A stretch of DNA of 11,820 nt, taken from positions 1 through 11,820 of the forward strand of contig URTP01000056.1 of NCBI GenBank assembly GCA_900550835.1, read 5' to 3'. Below, in pieces: positions 6,777 through 11,820 of this stretch (positions are counted from its first letter, which is position 1; every line of letters begins with the position of its first letter). The stretch is from an uncultured Collinsella sp. GTDB taxonomy: Bacteria; Actinomycetota; Coriobacteriia; Coriobacteriales; Coriobacteriaceae. The notes under the pieces were generated by a model. That model made no database searches, was not told the origin of the DNA, and saw nothing but the letters and a program-made list of their open reading frames with translations. A program made the translations under genes and the position numbers.

Positions 6777-6799
6777 TACAATGAGTTCATTGTTTAAAC
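6777..6799 (+). promoter_or_regulatory. Predicted -10 box and overlapping operator of the PTS-HAD gene
   Basis: TACAAT (6777-6782) is a good -10 hexamer; no convincing -35 is seen. TTGTTTAAAC (6790-6799) begins about where transcription would start, so a bound repressor would block initiation. The PTS start codon follows 40 bases later. Confidence 0.5.
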
Positions 6800-6839
6800 G
6801 TTCTTGCTCGCACAGCATGTTGCATCCGGAAGGCATATT

Positions 6840-9290
6840 ATGCTGCAGAAAATCCAACGTTTTGGCGGAGCCATGTTCGCGCCCGCCATGCTGTTTTCTA
6901 TATCAGGCCTCATGGTCGGCATCTCCGCCCTCGCCACGACCGTAGACATCGTCGGTGACCTCGCCGTATACGGAACCCCTTGGTACGTTTTCTGGACCAT
7001 CATCCAGCGCGGCTCGTGGACGGTCTTTAAACGTCTCCCGCTCCTTTTTGCCGTAGCGCTGCCTATCGGTCTTGCCCAAAAGCAACCGGCGCGCTGCTGC
7101 CTCGAGGCACTCGTGGCCTATTTTGCCTATTGCTTCTTTTTGAGCGAGATCATTAAGCTGAGCGGCGACAACCTTGGGCTTAAGTACCCATCATCTTTGA
7201 CCCCCGCCAGCGGTATCACCGTCATCGACGGCATCAAGACGCTCGACACCGGCATTATCGGCCCGCTGGCGGTGTCGGCAACCGTCGTCGCCATCCATGA
7301 CCGCTTCTACGATGCCAAGGTTCCCGATTGGCTCGGCACCTTCTCGGGTTCCTCGCTGGTCTACCTCATCAGCTTTTTTGCCGTGTTTGCCCTTGCCGCC
7401 ATCTCGGCCGCCATCGTGCCCTTCGCATACGCTGTGACCGAAACGCTGCGCCACGCACTTGCGGGCGTCGGCCCCTTCGGCGTGGGCATCTTTGTGTTTT
7501 TGGAGCGAGCGCTCGAGCCCATGGGGCTGCACCATCTGCTCTATATGCCCATCTATTACGACAATCTGGTCATTCACGACGGTATTTACGCCACGTGGAC
7601 CAACCTGCTCCCCATTCTCTCCCATAGCACGCGCCCTTTAAATGAACTTGCGCCCTGGGCAGGTTTTACCGCCACCGGCTGGGGCAAGCTCTTTGGCCTT
7701 CCCGCCATCGCGGCAGCATTCTATTTCACCGCCAAACCCGAACGCCGCGCCGGCCTTAAGGTCATCCTTTTGCCCGCCATCGTCGCCTCGGTGGTCTGCG
7801 GCGTCACCGAGCCGCTCGAGTTTCTCTTTATGTTCACCTATCCCGGACTCTTTTTGCTCTACGCCGTCCTGTCCTCCTGCCTTGCCATGACCATGAACTT
7901 CTTTGGCATCGTCGGCATCTTCTCGGGCGGTCTCATGGAAATGACGGCCTTCAACTTCATCCCACTCATGCGAATGCATGCCGGCTCCTACCTTTTGGCG
8001 CTCGGTATCGGTCTTGCCTTTAGCCTCATCTTTTTTGTTAGTTTTCGAGCACTCATCTTGGTCTATGACCTTAAGACGCCGGGCCGCGAGGATCATGTCT
8101 CCAATCGCGCGGCAATCGATCGTTTAACGGGAAGCGGCTTTGCCAAAGAGCAATCTCCCAATGGCGAGGTCAGTATTCAATCCGATCAAGATCACGTCCT
8201 CGCCGAGCGGGTAATTCAGCTTTTAGGTGGCGTTGGCAATATCGTGGGCGCAACCAACTGCGCCACGCGCCTGCGCGTCGAGGTCGCAGACCCTTCCATC
8301 GTTGCAGATAATGCGTCGTTTGTCGCGGTGGGCGCCAAGGGCCTCATCATTACGGGCAAGACCGCCCAGGTGATTATTGGCATCTCCGTTCCCCGCGTTA
8401 AAGAGCATTTTGACCAGATCATGGGGCTCGAACCGGGCTTTGTCCCCACCACCCCACCCTCCCCCACCGCTGGAATCGCAAAAAAGAACGGCGACATCTG
8501 CTTCTTCGACATCGACGGCACGCTCGCCTGGCAAGACCCTCGAGTGGCACAAGAGCTCCCCGAGGATAAGCGAGACCTCTCCCCTTATCCCAATGAAGCG
8601 GTCTCGCAAGCCATCCGTGATTTTGTTGCCAAGGGCAATATGGCGTTTATCTGCACAGGGCGCACGCTGAGCTGCATCCATCCAAAGCTGCTCGAGCTGC
8701 CCTGGACCGGCATCGTCTGCCTCGCGGGTGGCTATGTCGAGCTTGAGGGACACGTGATTCGCGATTTGGCGATGACGCCCGGCATGCTGCAGCGCCTTGC
8801 TCCCATTCTTGAGCAATCGGACGAAGTGATTCGTTTCGAGGGACTCAATGGCGTCGTTCGCATGAGTGCCGATGCACCCGACGCCCCCGGATACGCCCGC
8901 ACCGTGGGCGATGCAATTACGCAACTGCAACATTACAGCGCCTACAAGATCTTAATGCCCACGTCGCTTGCCGACTGCATCGCTCAGGATCAAGCGTTTG
9001 AGCCGCTGCTCTGCTTTAACGAGCTTGAGCTCGAAGTGACCGAGATTTCGCCTCGCGAATGTACCAAGCGCGAGGGTATCCAGTCCGTACTCGACGCTCT
9101 CGACCCCAACCATGGAACGGTGTATGGCATCGGTGATGCCAGCAATGACATCTCGCTGATGAACGCCGTCGACGTCGGCATCGCCATGGGCAATGCGCCG
9201 GACTATCTCAAAAAGCGCGCCGACTACATCACCGACTCGGTCGACAAAGATGGCGTCGTCAAGGCGCTCGAGCACTTTGGACTGGTCTAA
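6840..9290 (+). CDS. PTS alpha-glucoside-type EIICB fused to a C-terminal HAD-IIB (Cof-type) phosphatase
   Basis: An 816-residue membrane protein combining sugar import and phosphorylation with a phosphatase. EIIC spans about 1-412 with many hydrophobic segments, GLHH (229-232), GVTEPLEF (321-328) and the end motif DLKTPGRED. It resembles MalX/AglA-type EIIC of the glucose-glucoside family. EIIB spans about 450-530, with the phosphorylated cysteine C474 in ATNCATRLRV. A Pro/Thr-rich linker (531-550) leads to a complete HAD domain (551-816): DIDGT with D557 and D559, T606 in ICTGR, K743, and GDASND (765-770), all four HAD motifs intact. There is no EIIA domain, so an EIIA-Glc-type protein must act in trans. 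ATG at 6840 was chosen over the TTG at 6804 because GGAAGG (6828-6833) lies six bases before it. A slippery heptamer occurs at 8480-8486. Substrate and phosphatase target are inferred only. Confidence 0.92.
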   Translation: MLQKIQRFGGAMFAPAMLFSISGLMVGISALATTVDIVGDLAVYGTPWYVFWTIIQRGSWTVFKRLPLLFAVALPIGLAQKQPARCCLEALVAYFAYCFFLSEIIKLSGDNLGLKYPSSLTPASGITVIDGIKTLDTGIIGPLAVSATVVAIHDRFYDAKVPDWLGTFSGSSLVYLISFFAVFALAAISAAIVPFAYAVTETLRHALAGVGPFGVGIFVFLERALEPMGLHHLLYMPIYYDNLVIHDGIYATWTNLLPILSHSTRPLNELAPWAGFTATGWGKLFGLPAIAAAFYFTAKPERRAGLKVILLPAIVASVVCGVTEPLEFLFMFTYPGLFLLYAVLSSCLAMTMNFFGIVGIFSGGLMEMTAFNFIPLMRMHAGSYLLALGIGLAFSLIFFVSFRALILVYDLKTPGREDHVSNRAAIDRLTGSGFAKEQSPNGEVSIQSDQDHVLAERVIQLLGGVGNIVGATNCATRLRVEVADPSIVADNASFVAVGAKGLIITGKTAQVIIGISVPRVKEHFDQIMGLEPGFVPTTPPSPTAGIAKKNGDICFFDIDGTLAWQDPRVAQELPEDKRDLSPYPNEAVSQAIRDFVAKGNMAFICTGRTLSCIHPKLLELPWTGIVCLAGGYVELEGHVIRDLAMTPGMLQRLAPILEQSDEVIRFEGLNGVVRMSADAPDAPGYARTVGDAITQLQHYSAYKILMPTSLADCIAQDQAFEPLLCFNELELEVTEISPRECTKREGIQSVLDALDPNHGTVYGIGDASNDISLMNAVDVGIAMGNAPDYLKKRADYITDSVDKDGVVKALEHFGLV
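8480..8486 (+). other. In-phase A AAA AAG slippery heptamer at the EIIB-HAD junction
   Basis: Codons read GCA AAA AAG AAC, the same phase and sequence as the classic dnaX -1 frameshift heptamer. A -1 shift here would add 27 codons and stop at TAA 8567-8569, giving a 576-residue EIICB without the HAD domain. No clear upstream SD-like stimulator or strong downstream hairpin is visible, so slippage is unproven. Confidence 0.4.
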
Positions 9291-9404
9291 CTACGAAACT
9301 CGTCCGACATGCGCCGTTGCCTTAAATCCCCAAACCTGCCACGCAGGCGGGCACAATGTGGCAATATGTTGCCTGCACACTACATCGATGCAACCTAAGA
9401 AAGA

Positions 9405-10430
9405 ATGCGAGAACCCGTGTCCAGTCCGTTTACCAGCTTTTTAGCCCAGCACTTTGACCAGATCAACGACTATCTGGCCACGTTCTTTGACGGACAGGCG
9501 ACCTCTGCCGATATCGAGTGCTACCTGTACGCGCCGCTCTCGGCTTTTACGGCCAACGCCGGCAAGCGCCACCGCCCGCTTATCTGCATGCTCGCCGCAA
9601 CCGCAGTGGGCGGTAGCTTTGAGAGCGCCCGCAGCGCCGCGGCAGCCATCGAGCATTTCCAGTCGGGCGCGCTGATCCACGACGACATCGCCGACAATGG
9701 ACAGCTTCGTCGAGGCAAGCCCTGCATGCACCTTACCGAGGGCACGGGCCTTGCCATCAATTGTGGCGACCTGGCGCTCACCATGGTCACCAAGACGGTT
9801 CTCGATGACCCCACGCTGGAGTCCGACGTGAAGCTGCGCGTGCTCCACGAGCTTACCGAGATGATCGTCCGAACCATCGAGGGCCAAGCGCTCGACCTGG
9901 GCTGGGTCCGTGACAAGCGCTTTGATATCTCGGTTGATGACTACCTGGACATGGCGACGCACAAGACCGCGTATTACAGCGGAGCCACGCCGCTTGCCGC
10001 CGGAGCCATTATCGGCGGCGGCAGCGAAGAGCAGGTCGAGGCGCTACGCGCCTTTGGCCTGCACACCGGCCTTGCCTTTCAGATTCAGGACGACCTGCTC
10101 AACTTGGTCGGCACCAAAGAGGCCGCCAACAAGGACTTCCGCACCGACATCACCGAGGGTAAACGCACGCTCGTTGCCGTGCACGCCCTGTCTGATGAGC
10201 GCCATCACGACGAGGTCGAGGCAATCCTTTCCTCGGGCACCGAGGACCCTGCGCAGCTCGCACGCGCCGTGGAGATCTTCCAGCAGACCGGCTCCATCGA
10301 ATATGCTCACGCCTACGCGCTGGACCTGACCGCAAAAGCCAAGGCTGCCATCGAGAACGTTGAGCTTGACCCGCATGCGCGCGAGCTCTTCCTCTCAATG
10401 GCAGATTTCTTTGTGGAGCGTCTTAACTAG
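9405..10430 (+). CDS. Polyprenyl diphosphate synthase (trans-isoprenyl, IspA/IspB family)
   Basis: Condenses isopentenyl diphosphate with allylic diphosphates to make a linear prenyl chain, cytosolic. The 341 residues show GKRHRP (53-58), the first aspartate-rich motif DDIAD (93-97) followed by LRRGKP, and the second motif DDLLN (229-233) followed by KDFRTDITEGKRTL (243-256). The final position of the second motif is N where D is commonest. Small residues (G88, A89) sit four to five places before the first motif, where aromatic residues restrict chain length in short-chain enzymes. This favours a medium- or long-chain product such as a menaquinone side chain, by inference only. The start is uncertain: ATG at 9405 has only AAGAAAG close by, and GTG at 9417 is an alternative. 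It stands alone, 114 bases after the PTS gene, with no clear terminator between. Confidence 0.92.
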   Translation: MREPVSSPFTSFLAQHFDQINDYLATFFDGQATSADIECYLYAPLSAFTANAGKRHRPLICMLAATAVGGSFESARSAAAAIEHFQSGALIHDDIADNGQLRRGKPCMHLTEGTGLAINCGDLALTMVTKTVLDDPTLESDVKLRVLHELTEMIVRTIEGQALDLGWVRDKRFDISVDDYLDMATHKTAYYSGATPLAAGAIIGGGSEEQVEALRAFGLHTGLAFQIQDDLLNLVGTKEAANKDFRTDITEGKRTLVAVHALSDERHHDEVEAILSSGTEDPAQLARAVEIFQQTGSIEYAHAYALDLTAKAKAAIENVELDPHARELFLSMADFFVERLN

Positions 10431-10471
10431 CGGGGGTCATAAAACCTGTGGGCAGCGAGTTTGGGTACAAG

Positions 10472-10540
10472 TTGCTACACTATTGAGTGCATGTTTATAA
10501 ATTGTCTCGCGTTGTCTATCCGACACACGCTCAAAATAGT
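10472..10540 (+). promoter_or_regulatory. Two candidate promoters for the CwlM-like gene
   Basis: TTGCTA (10472-10477) and TATAAA (10496-10501) are 18 bases apart. TTGTCT (10512-10517) and AATAGT (10535-10540) are 17 apart. Either could serve the gene starting at 10570. Both are pattern matches only. Confidence 0.4.
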
Positions 10541-10569
10541 ACGAATGGTACGCCGAAAGGGGTTCGTTC

Positions 10570-11475
10570 ATGGAACCTATTACCACGGGCATGCAGGGAG
10601 CAGCCGTCGAGGACGTCCAGTCCCGCCTTCTGCAGCTCGGCTATACAATCGATGACGCCGAGGTTGTCGACAAGCGCTTTGGCACCACCACCGAGCAGGC
10701 CGTCAGCACCTTCAGGCTCGACAGCGGCCTTGCTGCCGGTCATGCCGTCGATATCCCCTGTTGGAGCGCCCTGGTCGACGCCTCGTATAAGCTGGGCGAC
10801 CGCACTCTGTATCTGCGCATGCCCAATTTCCATGGCGCCGATGTGCAGGCCCTGCAGCGCGCTCTCAACGTTTTGGGCTTTGCCTGTGGCGAAGACGACG
10901 GCTACTTTGGTCCGCATACCGAGGCCGCCCTGCAGCAGTTCCAGGAAAATGTCGGCCTGTTTGCCGATGGCATGGCCTTCCAGGACACCTACGCCTACAT
11001 CAACCGCCTGCACCATGTGTGGGAGGGCAAGCCCTCGGTCACCGAAGCCGAGTCCCGCATCGGTTTTGCTCGCGCCGCCAACGTGCTCGAGCGCTTCCAG
11101 ATCGCCGTTATCGGTGAGGACCCCATCGCACGCAGCGTTGCTTCGCGCATGTGGAACATCGCCACGGCAACGACCGACAACAGCGGCATGATGCTCTGCG
11201 ACTCCGAGGTCCCAACCGACGTTGACCTGGTGCTCGAGATCGCAAGCGACGAGCTGCCCGCCGACGCCGCGCCACGCGCCACGATTGCCCTCGCCGAGTG
11301 CCACAACCTGGCCCAGCGCATCCGCACCGCCAATGTCGCCGCGCAGCAGAAGCCGGCTCGCATTCGCATTGAGCTCACGGGCATGACGCGCTACAACGGC
11401 ACCTTCACGGCCAGCGACGCGCAGACGCTCGCCGTACGCCTACTCGACGGCGTTTGCGATGCCCTCGCAGATTAG
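10570..11475 (+). CDS. CwlM-like protein: two peptidoglycan-binding repeats plus degenerate amidase-like domain
   Basis: The 301-residue protein has no signal peptide or membrane segment and so is probably cytosolic. Two PG_binding_1 repeats are clear: about 5-70 (GMQGAAVEDVQSRLLQLGY ... EQAVSTFRLDSGL) and 85-142 (GADVQALQRALNVLGF ... DGYFGPHTEAALQQFQ). The connector WSALVDASYKLGDRTLYLR closely resembles, from memory, that of mycobacterial CwlM, a cytosolic regulator of MurA. Residues 170-301 look like a shortened amidase_3 fold (VDLVLEIASDELP, ECHNLAQRI, final ASDAQTLAVRLLDGVCDAL) but lack the zinc-binding GHGG and glutamate residues, so enzyme activity is unlikely. GAAAGGGG (10555-10562) lies seven bases before the ATG. 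Likely monocistronic, followed directly by a tRNA gene. The peptidoglycan-binding repeats are certain; the CwlM-type role is inferred. Confidence 0.88.
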   Translation: MEPITTGMQGAAVEDVQSRLLQLGYTIDDAEVVDKRFGTTTEQAVSTFRLDSGLAAGHAVDIPCWSALVDASYKLGDRTLYLRMPNFHGADVQALQRALNVLGFACGEDDGYFGPHTEAALQQFQENVGLFADGMAFQDTYAYINRLHHVWEGKPSVTEAESRIGFARAANVLERFQIAVIGEDPIARSVASRMWNIATATTDNSGMMLCDSEVPTDVDLVLEIASDELPADAAPRATIALAECHNLAQRIRTANVAAQQKPARIRIELTGMTRYNGTFTASDAQTLAVRLLDGVCDALAD

Positions 11476-11482
11476 GTAAACT
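11454..11482 (+). promoter_or_regulatory. Candidate promoter of tRNA-Gln inside the end of the preceding gene
   Basis: TTGCGA (11454-11459) and TAAACT (11477-11482) are exactly 17 bases apart. Transcription would start near 11489, where a small GTTGC/GCAAC leader hairpin (11489-11504) lies before the mature tRNA. Confidence 0.45.
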
Positions 11483-11513
11483 AGACGAGTTGCTTTTGGG
11501 CAACACCACACAT

Positions 11514-11588
11514 TGGGACGTAGTTCAACGGTAGAACTCCGGTTTTTGGTGCCGGCTGTTGGGGGGTCGAATCCCTCCGTCCCAGCCA
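11514..11588 (+). tRNA. tRNA-Gln, anticodon UUG, CCA encoded
   Basis: The cloverleaf is complete in 75 bases. The acceptor stem TGGGACG/CGTCCCA has seven perfect pairs, with discriminator G and genomic CCA. The D stem is GTTC/GAAC. The anticodon stem CCGGT/GCCGG encloses loop TTTTGGT, with anticodon TTG at 11546-11548. The T stem is GGGGG/CCCTC (one G-T pair). Oddity: the T loop reads GTCGAAT, with G at position 54 (base 11566) where almost all tRNAs have T. Reads codon CAA, and possibly CAG by wobble. Confidence 0.95.
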
Positions 11589-11597
11589 TTAAAACTG

Positions 11598-11634
11598 AGC
11601 GCCCTAAGCCCATAACGGCCCAGGGCGCTTTCTT
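11598..11634 (+). terminator. Terminator after tRNA-Gln
   Basis: AGCGCCCT (11598-11605) and AGGGCGCT (11622-11629) form a perfect 8 bp stem. An inner GCC/GGC pairing shortens the loop, and TTTCTT follows. It begins ten bases after the tRNA CCA. Confidence 0.82.
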
Positions 11635-11643
11635 GTGGGCAAG

Positions 11644-11780
11644 CGGAGAGATTCGAACCCGCAAGGGTGCGGAGCTGAGGAAACGCGAAGCGTTTTCTAG
11701 CGCAGCACGCAAGGAGCGAAGCGACACAGCGGGGCGCGGCCGCCGACCAGGCGGACGCGGAATCCCTCCGTCCCACACCA
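11644..11780. repeat. Structured element ending in a copy of the tRNA-Gln 3' end
   Basis: The element is bounded by an 11-base inverted repeat with one mismatch (11644-11654 and 11760-11770). Its right end carries GAATCCCTCCGTCCCA (11760-11775), identical to bases 11569-11584 of the tRNA, then CACACCA. Its left end on the minus strand reads GGTTCGAATCTCTCC, a T-arm-like sequence. Inside are hairpins CCGCA/TGCGG (11659-11672) and GGAAACGC/GCGTTTTC (11679-11697), and the palindrome GCGGCCGC (11736-11743). No coding potential is convincing. It may be a tRNA-derived intergenic repeat, an att-like remnant or a pseudo-tRNA; I cannot decide. Confidence 0.55.
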
Positions 11781-11820
11781 GCCAAGAGCCCCTCACGTCA
11801 AGCAAATCGAGCCAACGCCG

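Noticed and set aside
6804..6842. TTG at 6804 as start of the PTS gene
   Set aside because: No ribosome-binding site precedes it and the predicted operator lies just ahead. ATG at 6840 has GGAAGG at proper spacing and gives a typical EIIC N-terminus.
8400..8520. EIICB-HAD fusion as a sequencing artefact
   Set aside because: C-runs and an A6 run at the junction made this worth checking. Both domains are complete and in frame, the linker is plausible, and the HAD part has no start codon with a ribosome-binding site of its own. Kept as a real fusion, though a read check would help.
11640..11700. Minus-strand tRNA gene suggested by GGTTCGAATC
   Set aside because: The T-arm-like sequence does not pair properly (one mismatch and one wobble in five), and no acceptor, D or anticodon arm can be built upstream of it.
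11525..11805. Minus-strand reading frames across the tRNA and its 3' flank
   Set aside because: They run antisense through a complete tRNA, a terminator and a structured repeat and have no ribosome-binding site or domain.

Overview
The window looks like chromosomal DNA of a gut Coriobacteriia, most likely Collinsella or a close relative. This rests on even, moderately high G+C, a Tat-type lipoprotein signal, SD-led genes with frequent intercistronic hairpins, and a CwlM-like cytosolic protein typical of Actinomycetota. I ran no search, so the genus is an inference. The window is mainly a carbohydrate (alpha-glucan / alpha-glucoside) uptake region followed by unrelated housekeeping genes.

Layout. 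(1) 3-767, plus: 3' end of a glycogen/maltodextrin phosphorylase, closed by a strong terminator at 795-827. (2) 768-1223, no gene: six copies of a ~19 bp motif in strictly alternating orientation every ~40 bp, then the terminator of the convergent ABC operon. (3) 5589 down to 1224, minus: a complete CUT1-type sugar ABC operon in the order binding lipoprotein, MalF-like permease, MalG-like permease, MalK/MsmK/UgpC-like ATPase. Each of its three free-standing ribosome-binding sites has a G+C-rich hairpin just upstream; the two permease genes are translationally coupled instead. (4) 5896-6615, minus: a GntR/HutC (TreR-like) repressor gene. (5) 6840-9290, plus, divergent from the repressor: a single reading frame encoding an alpha-glucoside-type PTS EIIC-EIIB transporter fused to a complete HAD phosphatase. 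An in-phase A AAA AAG slippery heptamer lies in the linker. (6) 9405-10430, plus: polyprenyl diphosphate synthase. (7) 10570-11475, plus: a CwlM-like protein with two peptidoglycan-binding repeats and a shrunken, apparently inactive amidase-like domain. (8) 11514-11588: tRNA-Gln(UUG) with an unusual G at position 54, its terminator, and a structured repeat that ends in a 16-base copy of the tRNA 3' end.

How the parts work together. Copies of a TTGTnTAnAC-type motif lie upstream of the ABC operon, the repressor gene and the PTS fusion gene. One GntR regulator therefore probably controls two alternative import routes for related sugars. The ABC route delivers free sugar. The PTS route delivers a 6-phosphorylated sugar that the fused phosphatase could dephosphorylate again. 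Free maltose-type sugars or dextrins could then enter phosphorolysis, consistent with the neighbouring phosphorylase. The EIICB-HAD fusion with a possible frameshift-generated short form is the most novel item.
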